Source of the DNA: Cryomorpha ignava
GTDB taxonomy: Bacteria > Bacteroidota > Bacteroidia > Flavobacteriales_D > Cryomorphaceae
Reading direction: 5' to 3'
NCBI RefSeq assembly: GCF_010686655.1
Contig: NZ_JAAGVY010000006.1
Location: 62,001-126,000 of the forward strand
Length of the DNA stretch: 64,000 nt
Within the stretch, counting starts at the first letter, position 1. Each line of letters opens with the position of its first letter. Shown in pieces: positions 38,603 to 49,900 of this stretch. Made by a program: the position numbers and the translations under genes. The notes beneath the pieces were generated by a model, which saw only the letters and a list, made by a program, of their open reading frames with translations, was not told the DNA's origin and did no database searches.

Positions 38603-39868
38603 TTACATTTCAATAATGTAAAAAGTAACTCTTCTATTTCTGGTTCTGCCGGCTTCGGTATCATTCGTTTCTATGGGTTCGCTTTCGCCAAAACCCTTAT
38701 AAACCAGGCGTTCTTTCACAACTCCTTTTGATATTAACCAAAGCGAAACCGCTTCGGCACGGCGGCTGCTTAAATCGAGATTGTAGTCATCGTCGCCAAC
38801 ATTGTCGGTATATCCGCGTATTTCTATTCTCATTTCCGAATATTCACTTAGTAGCCTCTGTAAAGCTTCTAACTGAAAAGTAGATTCGGGTCTCAAAGTG
38901 GCAGAATCTGTCTGAAAAAAAACATTGCGCAAATTAATCACCTTTCCTGTGGCAATAACTTCCGGCAGGTTTTCAGGTCGGCAAGTGGCTTCTACATCGG
39001 CAATTGGGATTTTGGCCAGACAGAGATCATCGAAGTAGTACCTTACGGCGAATAATTGTGGTAAATTGCCAAATGGTTGAGTATAATCCGGTCCTGATTT
39101 TGGTCGTCCATAATTACTTGAAGAAGTTTTTTTCTCTACAACAATTCCTTTTTTCTTGTTTTTCTTTTTCTGCTTTTTTTGTTCTTTCAAGTAGGCTTGC
39201 TGATCTTTGGGCGACATATAGAGCCAGGCTTTCTCCTCTCCCATTTCTTTTTTGCGCTGCTCCATTTTATGGCGAAACTCAATATCTGAAAGAAATTCTT
39301 CCTGTTGTTTCTCTCTGTGCTCCAGCCATTGCGTTTTCGGGAAATATCCCATTGTAAAATGGGTTTCGCCACCCTTTGCTGTAAATGTATCAACCATTTG
39401 AAACCACTCAAATTTCTCACCGTCGGGCAATCTCAAATTTACTTGCGGATCAAAAAACAGATCGCCGGGTACGTGGGTTGATAATTGTTCTGTACCAAAA
39501 TAAACCCCAATATATCGCTGCATATCGGCACCTGAACTTTTAGTCCGCTTCAAGCGGGCATTGACTTCGAGTCTGTACTTCTCTCCCTTTTCTAGAGGCC
39601 TCAAAAGCTTTACATGAAGATATTCATTCGGCTCCATATTGTACATGCAGAGTCCATTTTCATAATTTCCCGAAAGGGGCTGATCTTGCTGATTTGGATT
39701 TGCACTTTCGTAATGGTAATAAGGCCCCTGTGGTTGCACCCACTGATATTCAAGCTGAGTAAAAAGCTCTTCAAAGCCCGGATTCGGAATCAAGTTTTGA
39801 CCATGCGCCATCCGCATCCCGAAAAGGGAAAGAATCGCAGTCAAAAGAATATAGCTCTGAATCTTCAT
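38603..39868 (-). CDS. OmpA-family protein with N-terminal beta-sandwich and lysine-rich insertion
   Basis: A 421-residue exported protein: signal peptide 1-24 (MRMAHGQ), then LIPNPGFEEL opening a galactose-binding-like beta-sandwich. Residues about 180-270 are a highly charged, helix-prone insertion (KEQKKQKKKNKKKG near 228-241), after which the sandwich resumes (VRYYFDDLCLAKI). The OmpA peptidoglycan-binding domain covers about 305-421 with RGYTDN (Asp355) and the NLDLSSRRAEAV motif at 363-374. It anchors the outer membrane or a surface structure to the wall. It is a paralogue of the next protein; the insertion is absent there. Confidence 0.88.
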   Translation of the reverse strand: MKIQSYILLTAILSLFGMRMAHGQNLIPNPGFEELFTQLEYQWVQPQGPYYHYESANPNQQDQPLSGNYENGLCMYNMEPNEYLHVKLLRPLEKGEKYRLEVNARLKRTKSSGADMQRYIGVYFGTEQLSTHVPGDLFFDPQVNLRLPDGEKFEWFQMVDTFTAKGGETHFTMGYFPKTQWLEHREKQQEEFLSDIEFRHKMEQRKKEMGEEKAWLYMSPKDQQAYLKEQKKQKKKNKKKGIVVEKKTSSSNYGRPKSGPDYTQPFGNLPQLFAVRYYFDDLCLAKIPIADVEATCRPENLPEVIATGKVINLRNVFFQTDSATLRPESTFQLEALQRLLSEYSEMRIEIRGYTDNVGDDDYNLDLSSRRAEAVSLWLISKGVVKERLVYKGFGESEPIETNDTEAGRTRNRRVTFYIIEM

Positions 39869-39930
39869 TTCAAAACAACAATCGATGGGCCAAAATCTTG
39901 GAATAGTTTTTCCAAAACGGATAGCTACAT

Positions 39931-39967
39931 AAAAAAAAGAATCCGGTGTTGTTTACGCACCGGATTC
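39931..39967 (-). terminator. Rho-independent terminator of the second OmpA-family gene
   Basis: A perfect 10-bp stem, GAATCCGGTG (39939-39948) with CACCGGATTC (39958-39967), is followed on the minus strand by eight T residues. It separates the two OmpA-family genes. Confidence 0.9.
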
Positions 39968-40010
39968 ACTTCAAGTTTTAAGTTTGAATTTTCGCTTTTA
40001 AAATAGCGTT

Positions 40011-41183
40011 TTAGAAAACAATTTTGAATTCTACCCTTCTGTTTTTAGCAAGCGAAATAGGTGTGGACATTTTTGAAACGGGCTCGGTATTGCTTTTATT
40101 GTCCATTAGCACACGCGTTCTATCAACACCCTGTGCGGCAATGTATTCACGAACATTTTTAGCTCTATCTTCCGCAAGAGTAGCAAGACTCGTTTCCTTT
40201 TTAGCCAAGTCTGCCTCTTCATTGTCTGAGTGGGCAATTACTTGAATTTTCATCATTGGGTTGGCTTTCATCAATTCTACAATCTGATCTATTGTACGCT
40301 CGGCTGCAGAAACCACTTCGGCTTGATACTGATAGAAATAAGCATCAATGGCATCTACTTTTTCTGACATCGTCATATCGTCGCTGAGTTGTGTAGTTGC
40401 AGAGTAAATAACTTTGCTTTCGGGAATTTTGGTGTTGGCGCAACCGCAATTTTCATTTGCTTCAATACGGCGCACTTCTACCTGATCGATATAATAATAA
40501 GCGGCAATTTCGGGACCTTTCTCATAATCTGACGAAACTTCGCGGGTTTCGTTTGCGGTATTGGCATCTGTCGCGAAATTCCCGATGGTTAGATATTGTT
40601 CATTTCCTTTAGCTGCGTATCGTTTGCAAAAATCCCACCATCCATCGGTTTGAGATACAACAGCATTTCTATCGTTCACAATGGCATCAGAATTAACAAT
40701 GGCACCTGTTCCTTTTTCGCTTACTTTCTTCTGAGTAATCAATGCGCCCATATTATTTGATGCGTAACGCGATCTTTCTGCGAGCGAAGCTTTATATTTA
40801 ATACAATACAGATTGTTTTCCTTCATTTTGCTTTTGAGCTGTACAGTTAGGTACGAGCGTGAGCGCTTGCTGCGGTAGCTATAAGCCACTATACCTGCAT
40901 AATTTTCACCATCAGCCGGATCTTCTTTGCCATACATATTCTCGGGAATGGATACGTAGCGGCTTTTAATATTTGTGGCAAATAGATCTGGTATTACGTC
41001 AGTGGCGAAACCCCATTCTTTGGTAAGATCAAATTGTTCGTCACGGCGCAGGCTTCCTTCAAAATTTTCAAAGCTTCCATTTGGAACCATATTGTCAGGA
41101 TCGGGATCTTCGTCTTGTGCGCTAACCGGTAAGAAAGCAATTGCAGCGGCAAAAAAGAATAGCAGTTTTCTAGTTTTTATCAT
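40011..41183 (-). CDS. OmpA-family protein with N-terminal beta-sandwich
   Basis: 390 residues from ATG at 41183, chosen because it gives a signal peptide ([23 protein letters not shown]); the open frame continues 34 codons upstream into hemE without protein-like sequence. After the signal, [13 protein letters not shown] begins a jelly-roll domain of about 230 residues ending [12 protein letters not shown] and a NCGC motif. The OmpA domain follows ([38 protein letters not shown]), binding peptidoglycan. The canonical Asp and Arg of the domain appear conserved. Its start overlaps the hemE stop by 14 bases. It is paralogous to the neighbour downstream. Confidence 0.87.
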   Translation of the reverse strand: MIKTRKLLFFFAAAIAFLPVSAQDEDPDPDNMVPNGSFENFEGSLRRDEQFDLTKEWGFATDVIPDLFATNIKSRYVSIPENMYGKEDPADGENYAGIVAYSYRSKRSRSYLTVQLKSKMKENNLYCIKYKASLAERSRYASNNMGALITQKKVSEKGTGAIVNSDAIVNDRNAVVSQTDGWWDFCKRYAAKGNEQYLTIGNFATDANTANETREVSSDYEKGPEIAAYYYIDQVEVRRIEANENCGCANTKIPESKVIYSATTQLSDDMTMSEKVDAIDAYFYQYQAEVVSAAERTIDQIVELMKANPMMKIQVIAHSDNEEADLAKKETSLATLAEDRAKNVREYIAAQGVDRTRVLMDNKSNTEPVSKMSTPISLAKNRRVEFKIVF

Positions 41184-42210
41184 GTTTATAGGCTTTAATG
41201 GTATCAATAAATAATTTAACTGCCATTGGATCGGTATCTGGATAAACGCCGTGGCCCAGGTTGGCAATATGTTTGTGTGGACCAAAATCGGCCAGCATTT
41301 TTTTTGTTTCCTTTACAATTTCCTTGCCATCGGCGTAAAGCGTTGTGGGATCGAGGTTTCCCTGAAGGGTTTTGCCCGGTCCGGCCATCTGTCGGGCAAG
41401 GTTTACCGGCATATTCCAGTCAAGACCTATGGTATTGCACTCGAGCAAGGCAAGATCTCGAATAGAGAAATGTGCACCTTTTGCGAAAAGGGTAACAGGC
41501 ACCTGAAGATCTATGGCATTACAGATTTTTTCCAGATACGGAATACCAAAAATACGATACTGCTCGGCTGAAAGAATACCCGCCCAAGAATCAAAGATTT
41601 GCAGCAAATGCACTCCCGCATTTATCTGCTGCTGCAAATAATTAATAGTAGAATCGGTAATCATTCCGAGTAATTTATGAGCCAAATCAGGTCTTTGCCA
41701 AAGCATTTTTCGCGCTTTAGAAAAAGTTTTAGAGCCACTGCCTTCTACCATGTAGCAAAATATGGTAAGTGGTGCTCCGGCAAATCCAATCAGCGGCACA
41801 CGGCCATCTAAACCGATAAGCGTATGTTCAATAGCGTCGTAAACGTATTGAAGCTCACCACCTTCGGCAACACGAATTTTGTTTAAATCATATTCTGAAT
41901 CAATAGTTGATGGGAAAAACGGTCCTTTTTTTTCGATCATTTCATAGGTCAATCCCATTGCTTCGGGAATTACCAGAATATCAGAGAAAATTATCGCCGC
42001 ATCAACACCCAAAATGTCTACCGGTTGAATGGTTACTTCAGCGGCAAGGTGTGGGGTTTCTACCAGTTCTTTAAAACCCGAAAGGCTGTTTCGTATAGCG
42101 CGATATTCAGGTAAAATTCTACCTGCCTGACGCATCAGCCACACGGGAGTGCGCTCTATATCTTCTCCTTTGGCAGCGCGCAGCAACAAATCATTCTTTA
42201 ATTCAGTCAC
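41170..42210 (-). CDS. hemE: Uroporphyrinogen decarboxylase
   Basis: Decarboxylates the four acetate side chains of uroporphyrinogen III to give coproporphyrinogen III in haem synthesis. The 346-residue length is usual. The N-terminal signature [16 protein letters not shown] supplies the substrate-binding arginines, and the catalytic Asp lies in [23 protein letters not shown] and the late GHGVYPDTD are also diagnostic. It overlaps the following OmpA-family gene by 14 bases; no other haem genes are in the window. A symmetrical terminator lies just upstream of its leader. Confidence 0.97.
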   Translation of the reverse strand: MTELKNDLLLRAAKGEDIERTPVWLMRQAGRILPEYRAIRNSLSGFKELVETPHLAAEVTIQPVDILGVDAAIIFSDILVIPEAMGLTYEMIEKKGPFFPSTIDSEYDLNKIRVAEGGELQYVYDAIEHTLIGLDGRVPLIGFAGAPLTIFCYMVEGSGSKTFSKARKMLWQRPDLAHKLLGMITDSTINYLQQQINAGVHLLQIFDSWAGILSAEQYRIFGIPYLEKICNAIDLQVPVTLFAKGAHFSIRDLALLECNTIGLDWNMPVNLARQMAGPGKTLQGNLDPTTLYADGKEIVKETKKMLADFGPHKHIANLGHGVYPDTDPMAVKLFIDTIKAYKHDKN

Positions 42211-42261
42211 AATTTTTCTTTTCAGGAATGGTAAAAGTAAGTCAATTCATTGGATAGAAAT

Positions 42262-42298
42262 AAAAAACCGCCGAAACGATTTGTTCCGGCGGTTTTTT
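42262..42298 (-). terminator. Symmetrical rho-independent terminator
   Basis: AAAAAACCGCCG (42262-42273) pairs with CGGCGGTTTTTT (42287-42298). On the minus strand it ends the small beta-barrel gene and shields hemE from read-through; the T runs on both strands would let it work in either direction. Confidence 0.9.
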
Positions 42299-42319
42299 GA
42301 ATTCAATTAACAAACAGGA

Positions 42320-42916
42320 TTAGAAACTGTATGCAAGACGCAAACCAAGATAGCTTGCTGCCACACCTTCCACTGTAGTTGTTGATGTTTCTCCGGTGAT
42401 CGGATTTACAAAATCAACATCCTCATCCTTTGCAGTAACAATTTGGTACTTAAGAGAAATGGAGATGTTTTCATTAATGAAATATCCTACTTCCGGCGCG
42501 AAACTAAAATTCACTTGGCTATCAGAATCTCCTTCAATTGTTACACCTGCAACTTCCGTGTCATCAAATGACGCAATACTCATGTGAACACCGGCTAAAA
42601 CACCAAAGAAAAGTGATTCTCTTTGCTCTGTTATATAATAACGTGCACCAACTTGAATTGGAATTTGCATAAAACTGTATTCGTCGAATTCAGTGGCATA
42701 GAAAAGTACACCTACATTCGCCAAAGCAGCAATATTGTCAGTAATTCCGACTTCATATAGACCTGAACCACCAATACCGAAGTTTGCAGCATCTGCAAAG
42801 TCACCCATAGGGATAGCGATTTCCAAACCTGCATTTCCATAATTAAGCTGTGCATTAGCTGTAACAGTAAACATCAGTGCTACCACAGTAGCTACTCCTA
42901 AAATTAATTTTTTCAT
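42320..42916 (-). CDS. Small outer-membrane beta-barrel protein
   Basis: A 198-residue protein with a signal peptide (1-22, MFTVTANAQ) and a body of alternating strands typical of an eight-stranded OmpX or opacity-type barrel: GNAGLEIAIPMGDF, GARYYITEQRESLFFGVLAGVH, FAPEVGYFINENISISLKYQIV, ending LGLRLAYSF with an aromatic last residue. Likely a structural or adhesion barrel of the outer membrane; function is not predictable. It is monocistronic, between the aconitase gene and hemE. Confidence 0.83.
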   Translation of the reverse strand: MKKLILGVATVVALMFTVTANAQLNYGNAGLEIAIPMGDFADAANFGIGGSGLYEVGITDNIAALANVGVLFYATEFDEYSFMQIPIQVGARYYITEQRESLFFGVLAGVHMSIASFDDTEVAGVTIEGDSDSQVNFSFAPEVGYFINENISISLKYQIVTAKDEDVDFVNPITGETSTTTVEGVAASYLGLRLAYSF

Positions 42917-43003
42917 GAATTTATGTTTTTATATTTCGTGGCGAAGTTAACAGATTTTTTAAATAAAAAAACTGTTCTTTATCATTCTCGTACTCTTAAC
43001 ATG

Positions 43004-43034
43004 AAAAATCACGCCGTAACATTGGCGTGATTTT
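43004..43034 (-). terminator. Rho-independent terminator of the aconitase gene
   Basis: AAAATCACGCC (43005-43015) pairs over 11 bases with GGCGTGATTTT (43024-43034) around an eight-base loop. The minus-strand T run comes from 43004-43008. It lies about 40 bases after the aconitase stop. Confidence 0.88.
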
Positions 43035-43071
43035 AAAATTTTGACAATCTTTCAGTGTACTGACTGCAAGA

Positions 43072-45348
43072 TTATAAAAGCGTATTTGCGTGTATTTCTT
43101 TAATCAGATTTAGAGCAGAACCTGCTTTATACCAAGCGATTTGCCCATCATTATAAGTATGGTTTGTTTTTATCACATCTTCAGTCCCATCGTCATGCTT
43201 AAAGCGAATATGAATTGGTTTACCTTCTGCAAACTGATCTAAATCAACTGTTTCGATAGTGTCGTTTTCACGAATCTTGTCGTAATCTTCTTCATTTGCA
43301 AAAGTAAGACCCAGCAAACCTTGCTTTTTGAGATTGGTTTCGTGAATACGCGCAAAAGATTTAACCAAAACCATTTTAACACCAAGATGACGTGGCTGCA
43401 TGGCAGCGTGCTCACGCGAAGATCCCTCACCGTAGTTGTGGTCGCCTACAACAATACCTGGAGTATTTACTGCCTTGTATGCACGCTGTACATCTGGTAC
43501 GGTGCCATACTCTCCGGTCAATTGGTTTTTTACCTTATCAGTTTCTTGATTGAAAGCATTCATCGCACCTGTTAAAGTGTTGTTTGAAATATTATCAAGA
43601 TGTCCGCGGTAGCGCAACCAAGGCCCGGCCATAGAAATATGATCAGTCGTGCATTTGCCAAAAGCCTTAATTAGCAATTTCATACCTGTGATATTCTTAC
43701 CATCCCAGGGCTTAAAAGGCTCAAGTAATTGTAAGCGGTTTGAATCCGGGTTTACCACAACTTCTACTTCGCTCGAATCATTGGCCGGAGCCTTATAACC
43801 AGGATCTTTTACATCAAATCCTTTTGGCGGAAGCTCAAAACCTGTTGGTTCGGCCAGTTTTACCGCTTCTCCCTTGTCATTAATTAGGGTATCGGTAATA
43901 GGGTTAAAAGTAAGATCGCCTGCTATTGCAATTGCGGCAACCATTTCGGGCGATGTAACGAAAGCGTGTGTATTTGGATTCCCATCAGCACGTTTTGAAA
44001 AATTTCTGTTGAAGGAGTGGATTATTGAGTTCTTCTCCTGCTTGTCAGCTCCGGCTCTCGCCCACTGACCAATACATGGCCCGCAGGCGTTTGTAAATAT
44101 TTTAGCTCCAAGTCTTTCAAAAGTATTAATGTAACCATCGCGCTCAATGGTGTATCTTACTTGTTCAGAGCCTGGATTAATTCCAAACTCTGCCTTTGGA
44201 CGCAAACCTTTTGCCAAGGCATCTTCGGCAATTGAGCTGGCTCTTGAAATATCTTCGTATGATGAATTGGTACATGAACCAATTAGTCCCCATTCTATTT
44301 TTGTAGGCCAATCGCTTTTTCCAGCCACCTCTTTCATATCATGCACTGCCGTTGCCAAATCGGGAGTAAAAGGGCCATTGATATGTGGAGCTAGGGTATT
44401 GAGATCAATTTTTATTACCTGATCGAAATATTTTTCAGGGTTTTCATATACTTCAGCATCACCGGTAAGGTGTTCGCCTATTCCATTTGCAAGATCAGCA
44501 ACATCGGCCCGACCGGTAGCACGTAAATAGCGCTCCATAGACTCGTCGTATCCAAAATTAGAAGTAGTGGCTCCAACTTCGGCTCCCATATTACAAATAG
44601 TTCCTTTTCCGGTGCACGAAAGATTTTTAGCTCCTTCGCCAAAATATTCAATAATAGCACCTGTTCCACCTTTTACCGTAAGGATACCCGCCACTTTAAG
44701 AATAATATCTTTTGGTGCAGTCCATCCACTTAGTTTTCCGGTAAGCTTTACGCCAATAAGTTTTGGGAATTTAAGTTCCCACGGCATTCCGGCCATTACG
44801 TCAACAGCATCGGCACCACCTACTCCGATGGCTACCATTCCCAGTCCGCCGGCATTTACTGTGTGCGAGTCTGTTCCGATCATCATTCCACCCGGAAACG
44901 CATAATTTTCAAGTACTACCTGGTGAATAATCCCGGCTCCCGGCTTCCAGAAACCAATACCGTATTTGCTGGAAACAGAATCGAGAAAATTAAATACTTC
45001 AGAACTTTTATTGATAGATTCCTGCAAATCTTTTTCCGCACCATCTTTTGCTTGAATCAGGTGATCGCAATGTACAGTAGTAGGAACAGCAGTTTGTGGC
45101 TTTCCCGCTTGCATAAATTGCAAAAGTGCCATTTGTGCCGTTGCATCTTGCATGGCAATTCTATCTGGCGCAAAATCAACATAAGATTTACCACGCTCAA
45201 AAACCTCTTTGGCAGCACCTTCTGACAGGTGCGTGTAGAGAATTTTTTCTGTAAGCGTAAGTGGTTTATTTAAAATTTTACGTGCAGCGGCTACCCTTTC
45301 CGGATATTTTTCATATACTGCCTTAATCATATCAATATCAAAAGTCAT
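43072..45348 (-). CDS. acn: Aconitate hydratase
   Basis: Citrate-isocitrate isomerase of the TCA cycle. From ATG at 45348 ([19 protein letters not shown]) it is 758 residues, the length of the mitochondrial-type enzymes usual in Bacteroidota; an ATG two codons earlier is possible, and the upstream open frame to 45519 is not protein-like. The [4Fe-4S] cysteines are in [14 protein letters not shown] and [21 protein letters not shown] (here [13 protein letters not shown]), [13 protein letters not shown], and the swivelling domain motif [12 protein letters not shown] are all present. It has a clear terminator and is divergent from the permease gene. Confidence 0.96.
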   Translation of the reverse strand: MTFDIDMIKAVYEKYPERVAAARKILNKPLTLTEKILYTHLSEGAAKEVFERGKSYVDFAPDRIAMQDATAQMALLQFMQAGKPQTAVPTTVHCDHLIQAKDGAEKDLQESINKSSEVFNFLDSVSSKYGIGFWKPGAGIIHQVVLENYAFPGGMMIGTDSHTVNAGGLGMVAIGVGGADAVDVMAGMPWELKFPKLIGVKLTGKLSGWTAPKDIILKVAGILTVKGGTGAIIEYFGEGAKNLSCTGKGTICNMGAEVGATTSNFGYDESMERYLRATGRADVADLANGIGEHLTGDAEVYENPEKYFDQVIKIDLNTLAPHINGPFTPDLATAVHDMKEVAGKSDWPTKIEWGLIGSCTNSSYEDISRASSIAEDALAKGLRPKAEFGINPGSEQVRYTIERDGYINTFERLGAKIFTNACGPCIGQWARAGADKQEKNSIIHSFNRNFSKRADGNPNTHAFVTSPEMVAAIAIAGDLTFNPITDTLINDKGEAVKLAEPTGFELPPKGFDVKDPGYKAPANDSSEVEVVVNPDSNRLQLLEPFKPWDGKNITGMKLLIKAFGKCTTDHISMAGPWLRYRGHLDNISNNTLTGAMNAFNQETDKVKNQLTGEYGTVPDVQRAYKAVNTPGIVVGDHNYGEGSSREHAAMQPRHLGVKMVLVKSFARIHETNLKKQGLLGLTFANEEDYDKIRENDTIETVDLDQFAEGKPIHIRFKHDDGTEDVIKTNHTYNDGQIAWYKAGSALNLIKEIHANTLL

Positions 45349-45462
45349 AGTCATTATATTTTTCAGAAGTGGCCGCGAAAATACCAAATTATGATGAGCG
45401 GTTAAAGTCGAAAGCGAGAGATTCGTAGATTTACACAATAATAATCGTCTAAGCTTAGAAAA

Positions 45463-46707
45463 GTGCGCCGGTATAACCTTGAAAATGTAAAAATTGCACT
45501 GCGCTCTATTCGCGGCCAAATGTTGCGTGCCACCCTCACCGCACTCATTATTGCTGTAGGGATTACCGCTTTAGTTGGGATTCTAACTGCTATTGATGCC
45601 CTTCAAAACAAGATTGAAAACGACTTTTCTGCCATGGGATCAAACACATTCAATATCAGAGCCAATGCCGGAAGTTTGCGCGGACAGCGGGATGGTCAAC
45701 GCGAAAAACGAAACGAGCCCATTAGATATAACGATGCTACCGAGTTTCTTGAAAGATACGATTATCCCGCCGTCGCTGCAGTTTCTACCATGGTAAGTTT
45801 CAATGCCCAATTGCGCTATCAATCAGAAAAAACCAACCCAAATGTTCAGGTTTTGGGAACTAGCCGCAATTATCTACAAACTGCAGGATATACTTTTGAA
45901 AAAGGACGCGGATTTTCGGAAGATGAAGCCAATTCGGGATCGCCTGTTATAATTATTGGCAAAGACGTGGCTGATAAGCTCTTTAGTAAAGGTATAATCG
46001 ACCCTATTAGTCAGGGAGTTTTTGTGGGTGGAAAGCGGTTTTCGGTAATAGGTGTTTTGGCTTCGAAAGGGAACAGCATGGGCTTTGGGGGTGATAACCA
46101 AGTCTTAATTCCACTCACCAATGCGAGATTAAATTTTCAGAGTGCCAATAGCGATTACGTAATAAACGTTCAAACCATGCAGGCACAAGATATGGAGGCC
46201 GCGAAAAGCGCCGCGATCGTGCCTTTGCGAAATATCAGAAAAGACAAGCCCGGAGAAGATAGTTCATTTGACATTACCCAAAGCGATAGTCTGGCCAGTA
46301 TGATCATTAGCCAAATATCGCTTATCGTAATTATTGCAACAATTATTGGAGCCATTACCCTTTTAGGCGCTGCAATTGGACTTATGAATATCATGCTGGT
46401 ATCTGTTACCGAGCGCACCAAAGAAATTGGTATTCGAAAATCAATTGGTGCGAGTGCTAAAAAAATTAGAAATCAATTCCTGATGGAAGCCATAATAATT
46501 GGTCAAATAGGTGGTTTTCTGGGCATTATAATGGGAATCGCCTGTGGAAACGCAATCGCTTTGCTAATTGACAGCAGCTTTATCATTCCATGGAAATGGA
46601 TAATTGGCGGAGTGGTTTTGTGTTTTGGTGTGGGGCTTGTTAGTGGGTATTATCCGGCTAAGAAGGCTGCGGCGCTTGACCCTATTGAGGCTTTGAGGTA
46701 TGAATGA
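45463..46707 (+). CDS. MacB/FtsX-type ABC transporter permease
   Basis: A 414-residue inner-membrane protein starting at GTG ([33 protein letters not shown]). An N-terminal helix is followed by a periplasmic MacB-type domain (about 45-270) and three C-terminal helices with the FtsX-domain motif [25 protein letters not shown], ending [19 protein letters not shown]. MacB-type permeases drive mechanotransmission rather than direct membrane transport, for example lipoprotein or efflux pump work. No ATPase or membrane-fusion gene is adjacent, so partners must be elsewhere. The upstream TAGATTTACAC is a weak -7 box. Confidence 0.88.
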   Translation: MRRYNLENVKIALRSIRGQMLRATLTALIIAVGITALVGILTAIDALQNKIENDFSAMGSNTFNIRANAGSLRGQRDGQREKRNEPIRYNDATEFLERYDYPAVAAVSTMVSFNAQLRYQSEKTNPNVQVLGTSRNYLQTAGYTFEKGRGFSEDEANSGSPVIIIGKDVADKLFSKGIIDPISQGVFVGGKRFSVIGVLASKGNSMGFGGDNQVLIPLTNARLNFQSANSDYVINVQTMQAQDMEAAKSAAIVPLRNIRKDKPGEDSSFDITQSDSLASMIISQISLIVIIATIIGAITLLGAAIGLMNIMLVSVTERTKEIGIRKSIGASAKKIRNQFLMEAIIIGQIGGFLGIIMGIACGNAIALLIDSSFIIPWKWIIGGVVLCFGVGLVSGYYPAKKAAALDPIEALRYE

Positions 46708-46708
46708 G

Positions 46709-46745
46709 TTTTTGGTTCTTGGTTTTTAGTTTTTGGATTGATAAG
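46709..46745. repeat. T/G-rich low-complexity repeat after the permease gene
   Basis: Beginning right after the stop codon, pieces of GTTTTTGG, GGTTTTTAG and GTTTTTGG repeat with small variations. It has no coding or hairpin character and resembles decayed intergenic filler seen in other Bacteroidota (recalled). Confidence 0.4.
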
Positions 46746-46758
46746 TCAGTTGATTAAA

Positions 46759-46853
46759 ATATGAGTAGCCCCCATCGATTTATCGCGGGGTTAATTTTCA
46801 GTTATTGGTTCGAGAAGTTCATGGATATGAGTAGCCCCGCGATAAATCGCGGG
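46759..46853. repeat. Two copies of a palindromic ATATGAGTAGCCCC element
   Basis: ATATGAGTAGCCCC occurs at 46759-46772 and 46825-46838 in the same orientation, each followed by a hairpin-forming tail. In the second copy CCCGCGAT (46836-46843) pairs with ATCGCGGG (46846-46853); in the first the same hairpin is degenerate (CCCCC...ATCGATTTATCGCGGGG). There is no T run, so it is not a standard terminator. Confidence 0.7.
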
Positions 46854-46875
46854 TGTACGTCTCATTAACAATTCG

Positions 46876-46884
46876 TATTTTTGC
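46876..46884 (+). promoter_or_regulatory. TAnnTTTG promoter box of the mutase gene
   Basis: TATTTTTGC matches the consensus and ends 18 bases before the ATG at 46903. Confidence 0.6.
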
Positions 46885-46902
46885 AGCAATTATTGAATCG
46901 AC

Positions 46903-49900
46903 ATGGAAAAAATTGCTCCCTATAAACCCAAGAATAAAATCAGAATTGTAACAGCTGCTTCGCTTTTTGACGGACACGATGCCGCCATAAATGTGATGCG
47001 ACGTATCATTCAATCTACAGGATGTGAGGTTATTCATTTGGGTCACGATCGTAGTGTAGATGAAGTGGTAAACACTGCTATTCAAGAAGATGCGCAAGCT
47101 ATTGCGATGACTTCATATCAGGGTGGACATATAGAATATTTCAAGTACATGCATGATTTGCTCAAAGAAAAGGGAGCAGGACATATCAAGATTTTTGGTG
47201 GCGGCGGTGGAACGATTCTTCCCGAAGAGATTAAAGAACTTCAGGATTACGGTATTACGCGCCTGTATCATCCTGACGATGGCCGAAAAATGGGTCTTCA
47301 GGGAATGATAAACGACATGGTAGAACAAAGCGACTACCCTACTGGCGCTGAGCTGAATGGCGAAGTAAAACACTTGAGCAAAGACGATCCGAAAACGGTG
47401 GCTCGCGTGATTTCGGCAGCTGAAAATTACCCCGACTCATTCAAAGAAGAATTGCAAAGCATTCGCGATAAAGCGAAAAAAATCGATACGCCCGTTTTGG
47501 GAATTACCGGAACAGGTGGAGCCGGAAAATCATCGCTTGTTGATGAGCTTATTCGCCGATTTTTAATTGATTTTGAAGATAAAACGTTGGCTATTGTTTC
47601 CGTTGATCCATCGAAGCGGAAAACGGGTGGCGCGCTACTTGGCGACCGTATTCGTATGAATTCGGTGAATAGCCCGCGTGTTTATATGCGCTCCCTCGCT
47701 ACACGCCAAAGCAATATGTCACTTAGCAATCACGTAGCCGATGCGCTTAGCATTCTTAAAACGGCCGGTTACGATATGATTATTCTCGAAACTTCGGGAA
47801 TTGGCCAGAGCGATACCCAAATTACAAACCACAGCGATATTTCGCTTTATGTGATGACGCCGGAATACGGCGCAGCAACACAGCTTGAGAAAATCGATAT
47901 GCTCGATTTTGCCGATATAATCGCTTTGAATAAATTTGATAAGCGCGGTGCCTTAGATGCTGTGCGCGATGTAAAAAAGCAGTACAAGCGCAACCATCAG
48001 CTTTGGGATGCTGAAGACGAAGACCTACCTGTTTTTGGAACCATTGCTTCGCAGTTTAACGATCCCGGAATGAACGCCTTGTATCGTCAAATAATGCATA
48101 CAATCGTTGAAAAAACGGGGGCAAAACTGGACACTACATTTGGCGTTTCTAGCGAAACATCTGAAAAAATATACATCATTCCGCCGGAGCGTACGCGCTA
48201 CCTTTCTGAAATTTCGGAAAATAACCGTGCTTACGATAAGTGGACACTAAAAGAAGGTGAAACTGCTGACAAGCTTTACAGTCTGGCACAAAGCATTAAA
48301 GTTTTGGGTGGCCCAGATAAGTTGGCCGGCGAATCTGTGGACGAGAAAGCAGACGGTTTACTTAAAAAGCTGGACGAACAATTTGAGCAAATCAAAAAAG
48401 ATCTCGATCCGCATAACTGGGATACCATTTCTAACTGGCAAGCATTAAAAGAGCGCTACCAAGCTCCAGAGTTTATCTTCAAAGTTCGCGGAAAGGAAAT
48501 CAAGATTCAAACACATTCCGAATCACTTTCACATCAGCAAATTCCAAAAATATCGCTTCCGAAATACAGAAGTTGGGGAGATATTTTACTGTGGACTTTA
48601 CAGGAAAACGTACCCGGATCTTTCCCATACACAGCCGGAATTTATCCGTTTAAGCGCGTGGGCGAAGACCCTACACGTATGTTTGCCGGCGAAGGTGGGC
48701 CGGAGCGCACAAACCGACGCTTTCACTACGTGAGCCAGGGTATGCCGGCAGCAAGACTTAGCACGGCTTTCGACTCTGTGACCCTTTACGGAAACGATCC
48801 CGATTACAGACCCGATATTTACGGTAAAATCGGAAATTCGGGTGTAAGCATCTGCTGCCTTGATGATGCCAAGAAACTGTATTCCGGCTTTAATCTTTGC
48901 GAGCCAAGCACATCGGTGAGTATGACTATTAATGGCCCTGCTCCTATGCTTTTGGGCTACTTTATGAATGCCGCCATAGATCAGCAATGCGAGCTATTCA
49001 TCAAAGAAAATGGTCTCGAAAAAGACATAGAGAAAAAGATTGACGCGAAGTATAAAGACCTTGGTGCTCCACGTCCGGAGTACCGCGGCGATTTGCCCGT
49101 TGGGAATGACGGCCTTGGGCTTATGCTTCTTGGCCTTACCGGCGATGAAGTGCTTCCCGCAGATGTTTATGCCGATATAAAGGCACGCACATTAAATGTA
49201 GTACGGGGAACGGTTCAAGCCGATATTTTAAAAGAAGATCAGGCACAAAACACTTGCATTTTTAGTACAGAATTTGCCTTGCGCCTAATGGGCGATGTGC
49301 AGCAATATTTTATTGATAAGGCAGTCCGCAACTTTTACTCGGTTTCTATCTCGGGTTATCACATTGCCGAAGCGGGTGCAAATCCGATTACGCAGCTGGC
49401 GTTTACCTTAGCTAATGGGTTCACTTACGTGGAATATTACCTCAGCCGCGGGATGGACATCAACGATTTTGGACCAAACCTGTCGTTTTTCTTTTCGAAT
49501 GGAATTGATCCCGAGTACGCAGTAATTGGCCGCGTAGCTCGCAAAATTTGGGCAAAAGCCATGAAGCAAAAGTATGGAGCCAATGATCGTTCGCAGATGT
49601 TGAAATACCACATCCAAACTTCCGGTCGCTCTCTACACGCACAGGAAATTGACTTTAACGATATCCGAACTACCCTTCAAGCGCTTTATGCCATTTACGA
49701 TAATTGTAACTCTTTGCATACCAATGCTTATGATGAAGCAATTACAACGCCTACCGAAGAGTCAGTGCGTAGAGCAATTGCCATTCAGCTGATTATCAAC
49801 CAAGAACTCGGCCTTGCCAAAAACGAAAACCCAATTCAAGGTGCTTTCATTATTGAAGAACTTACCGAGCTTGTTGAAGCAGCCATTCTTGCTGAATTTG

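Noticed and set aside
44567-44905. Frame of 112 codons opposite aconitase
   Set aside because: Pro/Ile-rich shadow inside a fully conserved aconitase gene.
46825-46853. Rho-independent terminator of the permease gene
   Set aside because: The hairpin is good but no T run follows, it is over 100 bases from the stop and a degenerate copy lies upstream, which fits a dispersed palindromic element better.
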